Shown piece by piece: positions 57,631 to 64,000 of a stretch of 64,000 bases of DNA (within the stretch, counting starts at the first letter, position 1; each line of letters starts with the position of its first letter). Under the pieces are notes generated by a model. It made no database searches, was not told where the DNA came from, and saw only the letters and a list, made by a program, of their open reading frames with translations. Source of the DNA: JAJPXI01 sp051867655 (GTDB taxonomy: Bacteria > Bacillota > Clostridia > Oscillospirales > Oscillospiraceae); assembly GCA_051867655.1 (NCBI GenBank), contig JBJDYV010000104.1, positions 160,386 to 224,385 on the forward strand, given 5' to 3'. The position numbers were made by a program, and so were the translations under genes.

Positions 57631-59394
57631 ATGGGTATTGCGGATATCATCTCACTTTTGGGCGGTCTGGCGTTTTTCCTGTTCGGCATGTCGCTGCTGG
57701 GCGACGGGCTCAAGCGCGTGGCGGGCAGCAAGCTGGAAATGATCCTGGGCAGGCTGACCTCCACCACCTTCCGGGGCGTGCTTCTGGGCACGCTGGTGAC
57801 GGCGGTGATCCAGTCCTCCTCGGCCACCACGGTCATGGTGGTGGGCTTCGTGAACTCGGGCATCATGCAGCTGACCAACGCCATCGGCATCATCATGGGG
57901 GCCAACATCGGCACCACCGCCACCGGCTGGATCCTGACCCTGGCGGGGGTGGAGGGCAGCGGCGGCTTCTCCTCCGCGACCATGTTCGCCCTGATCGCCT
58001 TCATCGGTATTATTCTCTACTTTTTCTGCAAGAACGCCACGAAGAAGAACGTGGGTATGATCCTGCTGGCTTTCTCGGTGCTGATGAGCGGCATGCAGTC
58101 CATGAGCGCCGCCATGGCCCCTCTGAAGGAGAGCGAAGCCTTTCTGGGCTTCATCTCCGCCGTGTCCAATCCCCTGATCGCCATGGTGGTGGGCATCGCG
58201 GTCACCGCCGTGATCCAGAGCTGCTCGGCCTCCATCGGCATCCTGCAGGCCCTGTCGGTCACCGGCGTCATCAGCTATCATCTGGCCATCCCCATGGTGC
58301 TGGGCATGTGCATCGGCGCCTGCGTGCCGGTGCTGATCAGCGCCATCGGGGCCAACGTAAACGGCAAGCGGGCGGCCTGCGTGTACCTGTACTTCAACAT
58401 CGCGGGCTCGCTGATCCTGATGATCCCCTTCTATATCATCCACGCCCTGGTGGGCTTTGAGTTCATGTCCGTCCCGGCCACCAGCCTGGGCATCGCCATC
58501 ATCAACACGGTGTATAAGGTGGCGGCCACGGTCATCCAGGCCCCCTTCGCCCACGTGCTGGAAAAGCTGGCCTGCGCCACCATCAAGGAGAAGAAGGGCG
58601 ACGAGGACGAGGAGTTCGAGGACAACCTGCTGGACGAGCGCTTCCTGAACTACCCCTCCCTGGCCCTGGAGCAGAGCGGCAAGACCATGGAGCGCATGAC
58701 CTCCGCCTCCTTCAAGAACCTGACCAAGTCCATCGAGCTGCTGCACACCTTCAGCCAGGAGAAGTATGACAAGGTCATGCGCCGGGAGGACCGGGTGGAC
58801 CGGTATGAGGACCGGCTGGGGGCCTACCTGGTGCGGCTGAACACCAAGGCGCTCAGCGATAAGGAGACCCGGGAGACCGCCAAGTACCTGCACTGTCTGA
58901 GCAATGTGGAGCGGGTGTCCGACCACGCGGTGAACCTGGCGGAGCTGGCGGAGGAGATGGCGCGCAAGCGGGCGTCCTTCTCCGAGCAGGCGGCCGGGGA
59001 GCTGCAGGTGTGCATTGACGCGGTGTGTGAGATCGCCGAGCTGACCCAGACCGCCCTGGCGCGCAACGACCTGGCCACGGCCCGCCGGGTGGAACCGCTG
59101 GAGGAGGTCATCGACGCGCTGACGGAGGAGCTGAAGGTACGGCACATCCAGCGGGTCCAGGCGGGCAACTGCACGCTGGAGCTGGGCTTCATTTTTAATG
59201 ACTGCATCAACAATTTCGAGCGTGTGGCGGACCACTGCTCCAACATCGCCGTGGCGGTGCTGGAGGCGTCGGACAGCACCCTCCAGTCCCACGACTACCT
59301 GCGGGGCATCAAGCAGAACAACGAGGAGGAGTACCGCGGCTGGCTGGAGTGCTATGAGCAGAAGTACAGCGAGCTCCTGTCCGCCCTGGACTGA
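57631..59394 (+). CDS. Na/Pi cotransporter with PhoU-like C-terminal domain
   Basis: 587 residues. Two repeated membrane halves with TLVTAVIQSSSATTVMVVGFVNSG and VTAVIQSCSASIGILQALS, the QSS(S)A motifs of the NptA/SLC34 family, then a cytoplasmic helical PhoU-like domain with a RREDRVDRYEDRLGAYL stretch. It imports phosphate with sodium; the PhoU part may regulate it. Start ATG 57631 follows AAAGGTAGATTCCGGC. Terminator follows. Confidence 0.93.
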   Translation: MGIADIISLLGGLAFFLFGMSLLGDGLKRVAGSKLEMILGRLTSTTFRGVLLGTLVTAVIQSSSATTVMVVGFVNSGIMQLTNAIGIIMGANIGTTATGWILTLAGVEGSGGFSSATMFALIAFIGIILYFFCKNATKKNVGMILLAFSVLMSGMQSMSAAMAPLKESEAFLGFISAVSNPLIAMVVGIAVTAVIQSCSASIGILQALSVTGVISYHLAIPMVLGMCIGACVPVLISAIGANVNGKRAACVYLYFNIAGSLILMIPFYIIHALVGFEFMSVPATSLGIAIINTVYKVAATVIQAPFAHVLEKLACATIKEKKGDEDEEFEDNLLDERFLNYPSLALEQSGKTMERMTSASFKNLTKSIELLHTFSQEKYDKVMRREDRVDRYEDRLGAYLVRLNTKALSDKETRETAKYLHCLSNVERVSDHAVNLAELAEEMARKRASFSEQAAGELQVCIDAVCEIAELTQTALARNDLATARRVEPLEEVIDALTEELKVRHIQRVQAGNCTLELGFIFNDCINNFERVADHCSNIAVAVLEASDSTLQSHDYLRGIKQNNEEEYRGWLECYEQKYSELLSALD

Positions 59395-59406
59395 CCGCAT
59401 CCGTAT

Positions 59407-59449
59407 CAAAAGGACCCGTTGCAGAGCTTTCGCTCTGCAACGGGTCCTT
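59407..59449 (+). terminator. Terminator of the phosphate cotransporter gene
   Basis: AAGGACCCGTTGCAGAGC...GCTCTGCAACGGGTCCTT. Confidence 0.88.
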
Positions 59450-59491
59450 CGCTTTCATTTTTCTTCCGTTGGATCATGCAGCCCGCGCGTT

Positions 59492-59520
59492 GGGCGGGCG
59501 CATATGGAATGCGCCCCTAC
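59492..59520. repeat. REP-1 unit, covarying variant
   Basis: GGGCGCATATGGAATGCGCC instead of GGGCGGATATGGAATCCGCC: both stem sides changed together. Confidence 0.8.
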
Positions 59521-59894
59521 GGCTTCTCCCGGAAATCCTCCCGGTACTGCTCCAGCTCGATGGCGTCCTTGATCTCCAGCCCCCGCTCGCCCGCCAGGGA
59601 CTCGATGTGGTGGGTGAACTCGTGGGCCAGGGTGGTGTACAGCTCGTCATACAGCTCGTCGTCGGACGCGTCCGCGAACAGGGCGGCGAAGGAGCCGTAA
59701 TACAGGTTGATAGTCCGCCCCATCTCGTCGTGGCAGTATTCGCCCAGAAAGTACATCTCCCCCTCCGGGAACTCCGGGTCGGGCATGGCCTCGGGCGACA
59801 GCAGGATGCCGCCGTTCAATTCCGTGTAAAACTCCTGGGGGAACTGCTCGGCGATCTCGTCCAGCCAGTCCCCCATCTCGTCAAATGAGATCAT
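59517..59894 (-). CDS. Metallopeptidase family protein (zincin, HExxH)
   Basis: 125 residues. AHEFTHHIESLAGE supplies the HExxH zinc motif and a downstream Glu. The family (DUF1025-like short zincins) is widespread in actinobacteria and Firmicutes, with unknown substrates. It overlaps the following minus-strand gene by four bases, so the two are a translational unit. Confidence 0.85.
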   Translation of the reverse strand: MISFDEMGDWLDEIAEQFPQEFYTELNGGILLSPEAMPDPEFPEGEMYFLGEYCHDEMGRTINLYYGSFAALFADASDDELYDELYTTLAHEFTHHIESLAGERGLEIKDAIELEQYREDFREKP

Positions 59895-60298
59895 GGTTCC
59901 AGTGAGATGTGGTCGGTGCCGTGGGCCTCGAACTCCTGCATGTATTCCTCCATGCGGTTCATCAACTCGTTGGTGTCGTCCTGGTCCACGTTCTCCTCCT
60001 CCATGTCCCGGCGGGCCAGGTCCTCCGCCAGGATGTCGAAAAACACGTTGTTCTCATACTCCATGATGGCCTCGTGGATGCCGCCCTCGGCGAAAGCGCG
60101 GGAGGGGACGATCTCCCCCTCGTACTCCTCGGCCAGCACGCCCATGCCCTCCTCGGCGGCTTTGGCGAACAGGAGGCTCTCCACCTCGTCGTAGTCGGCA
60201 AAGCGGTCGTCCCCCCGGGTGGAGTTCAGGATCCAGTTGCCGATATAGGCCATGTCCAGCAGCCGGCGAAATTGTTTCGGTGTCAGTTCCAGGTTCAT
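59891..60298 (-). CDS. Hypothetical acidic protein, partner of the metallopeptidase
   Basis: 135 residues, helical and acidic: TPKQFRRLLDMAYIGNWILNSTRG..., FFDILAEDLARRDMEEENVDQDD. No family recognised. Stop overlaps the start of the zincin gene (ATGA), so it may be a substrate, inhibitor or chaperone of that enzyme. Preceded by GGGAGGTCCTTTT. Confidence 0.7.
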   Translation of the reverse strand: MNLELTPKQFRRLLDMAYIGNWILNSTRGDDRFADYDEVESLLFAKAAEEGMGVLAEEYEGEIVPSRAFAEGGIHEAIMEYENNVFFDILAEDLARRDMEEENVDQDDTNELMNRMEEYMQEFEAHGTDHISLEP

Positions 60299-60425
60299 AA
60301 AAGGACCTCCCTTCCCTGGATTGAGTCAATTATAATCATACCAAAGCCGATTGTCAATTGCCGGGGGAACCGTCCCAATGAACTTAAAATGTTGACGGCT
60401 TAGACTCCGGCATTTTCACCAATCG

Positions 60426-60454
60426 TTGAAACGATCAGAAACATATGGTAATAT
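60426..60454 (+). promoter_or_regulatory. Sigma-A type promoter of the GNAT gene
   Basis: TTGAAA, 17-base spacer, TAATAT. Confidence 0.7.
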
Positions 60455-60483
60455 AAATCAAAATATGAAAGAGGCGTGAAGTC

Positions 60484-61050
60484 ATGATTATTGAAACAGA
60501 AAGATTGATCCTGCGTCCTTTTTTTGAAAACGATGCGGCAGATGTGTTGGAATATTTGGGAGAGCCGGCGGTAAACTGCTTTGCCAGTATGAAATTGAAC
60601 TCCCTTGAGGAAGCAAAAGCAGAAATGAAGAAGCGAGTTGGTGAAACCGAATACTATTTTGCCATCGTTTTAAAAGATATCGGTAAGGTCATTGGTGAGA
60701 TAGATGCCTATCCGGAACGTGGCGAACCTCACGATACAAGTTCTCCGTTTGACACCTTCAGCCCGTGCTGGATGCTGAACGAAGCTTATCAAGGAAAAGG
60801 CTATGCGTATGAAGCGGCTCACGCTTTCTTTGATTATCTGTTTCGCGAAAAGGGCGCACGGCGCATCTACGCTTATACCGAGGATTATAATCTCTCGAGC
60901 CAGCATCTTTGTGAAAAACTCGGTATGCGCCGAGAAGGATTATTTAAGGAGTTTGTATCCTTTATCAATAACCCTGACGGCACACCCCGCTATGAAAACA
61001 CTGTGCAGTATGCGATCCTGAAGAAAGAATGGCATGGATCAGTTTATTGA
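60484..61050 (+). CDS. GNAT acetyltransferase (RimJ/RimL type), AT-rich gene
   Basis: 188 residues. TERLILRPFFENDAADV and SPCWMLNEAYQGKGYAYEAAHAFFDYLF, RIYAYTEDYNLSSQHLCEKLGMRREG are the RimJ-like GNAT blocks; the Q/RxxGxG/A acetyl-CoA loop is QGKGYA. Codon use and base composition are far more AT-rich than neighbours, which suggests horizontal transfer. Substrate unknown. AAAGAGGCGTGAAGTC upstream. Confidence 0.9.
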   Translation: MIIETERLILRPFFENDAADVLEYLGEPAVNCFASMKLNSLEEAKAEMKKRVGETEYYFAIVLKDIGKVIGEIDAYPERGEPHDTSSPFDTFSPCWMLNEAYQGKGYAYEAAHAFFDYLFREKGARRIYAYTEDYNLSSQHLCEKLGMRREGLFKEFVSFINNPDGTPRYENTVQYAILKKEWHGSVY

Positions 61051-61057
61051 CCTGCTG

Positions 61058-61090
61058 AAAAGGCTTCACCAGCTCTGGGTGAAGCCTTTT
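61058..61090 (+). terminator. Terminator of the GNAT gene
   Basis: AAAAGGCTTCACC AGCTCT GGGTGAAGCCTTTT. Confidence 0.88.
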
Positions 61091-61161
61091 CCGTCATTTC
61101 AACAAAGGATTTTGAGATAAGCCTGAACCAACACGTTAAGTTAAAAGGGAGGGGAAACCGG

Positions 61162-61770
61162 TCACCCGCCCGGGCAAAGCCGGTACAGCCGGTAGCCGGT
61201 GTAAAAGAAGACCTCCCGCGCCAGGAAGGGCAGCTTGGTCTTGAGGCTAACGTACCGGGTGGTCGGAGTGGGCGAGCTGTACGCCTCGATCCCGGCGTCC
61301 CGGGCCATGAGCATGGCGCGCTTCATGTGCAGCGGATCGCTGACGAGAAGGGCCGTCGCAAGGGAATTGCGCTCCATGACCGCCTTGGCGTTTTCGATGT
61401 TCTCCTGGGTGATGGCGGACTCCTCCTCCAGCAGGATATCCTCCTCCGGCACCCCCTGGGACACGGCGTACCGCCTGGCAATGGCGGCGTCCGAGTCCCG
61501 GTTTCCCGCCCCGGTGCCGCCGGTCAGGATGAGCTTCTCCACGTATCCCGCCCGGTACAGCCAGATCCCGTGGTTGATGCGCTCCCGGAACACCGGGGAC
61601 ACCCCGGCGTCCGACGCGCCCGCCCCCAGCACAATGGCCGCGTCCGCGCGGCAGGTCTCGTCCACACGCGCGTACTTGCAGATGCTGACGGCGGTCCCCG
61701 CCGCATACAACAGGACGGCGGCCAGCAGGCCGAGCAGCACATATCTGAATTTGAACCGTTTCTTCCCCAT
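61162..61770 (-). CDS. YdcF/DUF218-family membrane-anchored protein
   Basis: 202 residues from ATG 61770. One N-terminal membrane helix (YVLLGLLAAVLLYAAGTAVSI), then the DUF218 domain: DAAIVLGAGASDAGVSPVFRERINHGIWLYRAGYVEKLILTGGTGAG and LLEEESAITQENIENAKAVM, LVSDPLHMKRAMLMARDAG. Members such as SanA/YdcF act in envelope maintenance; biochemistry is unclear. Confidence 0.88.
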   Translation of the reverse strand: MGKKRFKFRYVLLGLLAAVLLYAAGTAVSICKYARVDETCRADAAIVLGAGASDAGVSPVFRERINHGIWLYRAGYVEKLILTGGTGAGNRDSDAAIARRYAVSQGVPEEDILLEEESAITQENIENAKAVMERNSLATALLVSDPLHMKRAMLMARDAGIEAYSSPTPTTRYVSLKTKLPFLAREVFFYTGYRLYRLCPGG

Positions 61771-61933
61771 GGCGGCCTCACAAATCCCGTTCCGGTCTGA
61801 TCCGCCTGTATTGTAGCATTGTACACAAAACGCCGCAAGGGGCGAAAATTCATCTTGTATTTCCCCGTGGTTTATCATATCATTAGTATGTATTGATATG
61901 ACCTTTTGCGTCTTCCCCTGAGGAGGGTTTACT

Positions 61934-62749
61934 TTGGATAACAGACCCATCGGCGTCTTCGACTCGGGCCTGGGCGGGCTGACCGCGGTGCGGGAGCTGA
62001 TCCGTCTGCTGCCGGGCGAGGACATCGTTTATTTTGGCGATACGGGCCGGGTGCCCTACGGCAGCCGCTCGAAGGAGACCATCATCAAATACGCCCGGCA
62101 GGACGTGGCCTTTCTGAACACCTTTGACCTGAAGGCCATCGTCATCGCCTGCGGCACCGTGTCCACCACGGCGCTGGAGGTGCTGCGCGCGGAGAACCGC
62201 ATCCCGGTGCTGGGGGTGGTGGACCCGGCCGTCCGGGCGGCGGCGGAAGCGAGCGCCAACGGCAAGATCGGCCTGATCGGCACCGAGGCGTCCATCCGCA
62301 GCGGCGCGTATGAGCGCGCCCTGGCCAGCCTGCGCCCCGACGCGGCGGTGTACCCCAAGGCCTGCCCCCTGTTCGTGCCCCTGGTGGAGAACGGCCGCTT
62401 CCAGCGCGGCGACGCCGTGGCCGAGCTGGTGGTGGAGGAGTATTTAAGCCCCCTGAAGGCGGAGGGGGTGGACACCCTGGTGCTGGGCTGCACCCACTAT
62501 CCCCTGCTGCGGGGGGTCATCGGCGCGTACATGGGGCCCGACGTCACCCTGATCGACGTGGGCGGAGCCTGTGCCCGCCGGGTGGCGGGACTGCTGGAGA
62601 GCACCGGCTCCCTGAGCGGGAACGCCGAGGGCGGCAGGCGGCGCTATTTCGTCAGCGACAGCGTGGACGGCTTCGCCCGTCTGGCGTCCATGTTCCTGGG
62701 CGAGGACGTGGGCGAGGATGTTTCTCAGGTGGACATCACCGCGTTTTAA
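61934..62749 (+). CDS. murI: Glutamate racemase
   Basis: 271 residues from TTG 61934 (TGAGGAGGGTTTACT upstream). It makes D-glutamate for peptidoglycan. FDSGLGGLTAVREL, the first catalytic Cys in IACGTVSTTA, and the second in LGCTHYPLL are present. The first site reads ACGT where most MurI have ACNT; both cysteines are kept. The unusual TTG start may limit expression. The stop runs directly into a REP-2 element. Confidence 0.93.
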   Translation: MDNRPIGVFDSGLGGLTAVRELIRLLPGEDIVYFGDTGRVPYGSRSKETIIKYARQDVAFLNTFDLKAIVIACGTVSTTALEVLRAENRIPVLGVVDPAVRAAAEASANGKIGLIGTEASIRSGAYERALASLRPDAAVYPKACPLFVPLVENGRFQRGDAVAELVVEEYLSPLKAEGVDTLVLGCTHYPLLRGVIGAYMGPDVTLIDVGGACARRVAGLLESTGSLSGNAEGGRRRYFVSDSVDGFARLASMFLGEDVGEDVSQVDITAF

Positions 62750-62801
62750 GCCTTCTCCTTGAGGAGAAGGTGGATTTTGCGAAGCAAAAGACGGATGAGG
62801 T
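62748..62801. repeat. REP-2 unit, left flank of the DUF559 gene
   Basis: AAGCCTTCTCCTTGAGGAGAAGG, second hairpin TTTTGCGAAGCAAAA, ACGGATGAGGTG. Contains the start region of the endonuclease gene. Confidence 0.85.
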
Positions 62802-63213
62802 GTTCCCCATAAACGAAACATACAATCCGAAGCTGACTGCAAAGGCAAAAGAGCTGCGAAAAAACATGACCAAAGAGGAACGGCACCTTTGGTATGATTT
62901 TCTCAAAATACTTCCTGTTACGGTCCACCGCCAAAAAGTGATTGGGAATTACATCGCTGACTTCTATTGCGCAAACGCCAAAATCGTCATTGAACTGGAC
63001 GGTTCCCAACACTATGAAACGCCCGGGCAGGAGGCAGACAAGGTCCGGGACGACTATTTCCGCAGCCTGGGTCTGCGTGTTCTGCGGTATTCCAATCTGG
63101 AGGTCAACAGAAATTTTGACGGTGTGTGCGCCGACATTCTGCGGCACATGAACACCTCATCCGGCCCTGGCGGGCCACCTTCCCCTCAAGGGGAAGGCAA
63201 TGACGGGGATTGA
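62770..63213 (+). CDS. DUF559/Vsr-like endonuclease-domain protein
   Basis: 147 residues from GTG 62770. The core LRKNMTKEERHLWYDFLK, VHRQKVIGNYIADFYC and KIVIELDGSQHYE, YFRSLGLRVLRYSN is the DUF559 fold related to Vsr mismatch nicking endonucleases (PD-(D/E)xK). The first ~11 residues and the last ~18 (from NTSSGPGGPPSPQGEG) are read from two REP-2 elements in inverted orientation, and the start's GAGGAGAAGG ribosome site is the REP-2 hairpin itself. The gene therefore looks like a REP-2-framed unit. Confidence 0.88.
   Translation: MDFAKQKTDEVFPINETYNPKLTAKAKELRKNMTKEERHLWYDFLKILPVTVHRQKVIGNYIADFYCANAKIVIELDGSQHYETPGQEADKVRDDYFRSLGLRVLRYSNLEVNRNFDGVCADILRHMNTSSGPGGPPSPQGEGNDGD
63152..63199. 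repeat. REP-2 unit, right flank of the DUF559 gene (inverted)
   Basis: CACCTCATCCGGCCCTGGCGGGCCACCTTCCCCTCAAGGGGAAGGC, inverted relative to the left copy. Confidence 0.85.
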
Positions 63214-63282
63214 CCCTTTACAAACGAGAATATTTTTCATATAATAATCAATTGCCATTTTTCATGAGATCGAGGTCATTCC

Positions 63283-63717
63283 ATGGAACAGAATGTAATC
63301 CTGTCCATCCGCGGACAGCAGATCATTGACAACGAGGAACCGGAGGTCACCGAGCTGGTGACCGAGGGCACCCTGAGCCGCAGCGGCGAGGGGTACACGC
63401 TGCGCTACCAGGAGAGCGAGCTGACCGGCCTGGAGGGCACCCAGACCACCTTTCAGATCGAGAAGGGGCGCGTGACCCTGCTGCGGGAGGGCCAGGTCAA
63501 CTCCCAGATGGTCTTTGAGGAGGGCCGCCGCCACCTGTCCATGTACGACACGCCCTACGGCGCGCTGTCCATCGGGATCAACACCCGCCGCATGAAGGTG
63601 AAGCTGGGCGAGACCGGCGGCGACATTGAGATTGATTACGCGATCGAAATCGATCATGCCGTCGCGGGACAGAACCTGTTCCAGATCAACGTCAAGTCCC
63701 GGAACATCCCCCAGTAA
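63283..63717 (+). CDS. DUF1934 (YwiB-like) beta-barrel protein
   Basis: 144 residues. ILSIRGQQIIDNEEPEVTELVTEGTLSRSGEGYTLRYQESELTGLEGTQTTFQI is the DUF1934 lipocalin-like start. In Bacillus the homologue ywiB lies next to argS, as seems to be the case here. Function unknown. Its 3' end is included in a tandem duplication that copies the last 24 bases with the following repeat. Confidence 0.9.
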   Translation: MEQNVILSIRGQQIIDNEEPEVTELVTEGTLSRSGEGYTLRYQESELTGLEGTQTTFQIEKGRVTLLREGQVNSQMVFEEGRRHLSMYDTPYGALSIGINTRRMKVKLGETGGDIEIDYAIEIDHAVAGQNLFQINVKSRNIPQ

Positions 63718-63945
63718 ATAAAATGCAAAATGCAGAATGATGAGTGATGAATGTTGGTATTTGCCCCGGGCAAATTTCGTAATTCAGCATTCAGCATTCT
63801 GAATTCAGCATTAAAAATAGAAGTCCCGGAACATCCCCCAATAAATAAAATGCAAAATGCAGAATGATGAGTGATGAATGTTGGTATTTGCCCCGGGCAA
63901 ATTCCGTAATTCAGCATTCAGCATTCTGAATTCAGCATTATAAAT
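63693..63945. repeat. 128-bp tandem duplication carrying an S23-type AT-rich palindrome
   Basis: AAGTCCCGGAACATCCCCCA starts at 63693 and again at 63821. Each unit contains AAATGCAAAATGCAGAATG, a TTTGCCC CGGGCAAA centre and TTCAGCATTCAGCATTCTGA. The ends resemble the motifs around the S23 gene at 1763-2188. Confidence 0.85.
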
Positions 63946-63963
63946 AAAGGTTGTGTGTGTGTT

Positions 63964-64000
63964 ATGAACATGATCCAGGCTGCGAAAGAGCAGGTGGCGA
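63964..64000 (+). CDS. argS: Start of the next gene, probably arginyl-tRNA synthetase
   Basis: Only 12 residues are visible: MNMIQAAKEQVA. This fits the start of ArgS, and the DUF1934-argS neighbourhood is conserved in Firmicutes. The gene continues beyond the window. Confidence 0.5.
   Translation, partial: MNMIQAAKEQVA

Noticed and set aside
735..59520. CRISPR array from the many short palindromes
   Set aside because: REP-1 units are scattered, variable in spacing and lack equal-length spacers; no cas genes.

Overview
The window looks like a chromosomal piece of a GC-rich, anaerobic, Gram-positive-type Firmicute of the Oscillospiraceae kind (Oscillibacter/Flavonifractor/Lawsonibacter relatives; genus is an inference). 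Evidence is the SLH-anchored surface proteins, the Rex redox regulator, a rubrerythrin, many lipoproteins, ECF sigma factors, strong Shine-Dalgarno sites and several families of short palindromic repeats between genes. There are no rRNA genes, no intact insertion sequence and no CRISPR array.

Layout. 1-5.7 kb: end of an SGNH/DHHW-like hydrolase gene, a pyridoxamine kinase, a four-helix-bundle (S23) protein bracketed by AT-rich repeats next to tRNA-Leu(UAG), and a four-gene polar amino-acid ABC importer. 5.5-6.0 kb: two divergent small HTH regulators around an inverted repeat. 6.1-12.7 kb: a cobalamin-riboswitch operon with an SLH-anchored CbiK-like chelatase, a lipoprotein and a BtuFCD/FepBCD-like importer. 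12.8-13.7 kb: a barnase-like lipoprotein with overlapping barstar. 13.7-30.4 kb: housekeeping and accessory genes (ECF sigma/anti-sigma, thioesterase, polysaccharide deacetylase, DUF2461, DUF11, HxlR and MATE pump, Rex, SLH protein, a Cys/Gly-rich mini-protein, P-type ATPase, RNase R, GH3, DUF308). 30.5-33.4 kb: DUF389 membrane protein and divergent TetR, with an operator-like sequence shared with the DUF308-GH3 promoter, then a second HTH/RHH divergent pair.

33.4-48.6 kb is a compact minus-strand phage morphogenesis cassette: terminase small and large subunits, portal, scaffold, major capsid protein, connector, beta-propeller-like tail protein, repeated tail-fibre domains, a sigma-like regulator, holin-like membrane proteins, a C39-like lysin and a coiled-coil virion protein. 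I see no tape measure, tail tube, integrase or replication genes, so it reads as a short-tailed (podovirus-like) and possibly cryptic or domesticated element. Host palindromic repeats sit between and even inside its genes.

49.3-64 kb: QueD-like protein, Fur-family regulator with a perfect operator, DUF1846 protein, an ECF sigma factor overlapping a membrane-anchored serpin, an ECF-transporter S component, a 160-bp hairpin element, rubrerythrin, Na/Pi cotransporter, a metallopeptidase pair, a GNAT enzyme, YdcF, MurI, a DUF559 endonuclease framed by inverted repeats, DUF1934 and the start of a probable argS.

The most unusual signals are: (1) a DUF559 endonuclease gene whose ends are built from a dispersed palindromic repeat, suggesting a REP/endonuclease partnership; (2) an S23 protein with its own repeat family; (3) the phage cassette with host repeats captured in reading frames; (4) the riboswitch-controlled surface chelatase locus; (5) a 160-bp MITE-like hairpin in two copies; and (6) a sigma factor-serpin operon.
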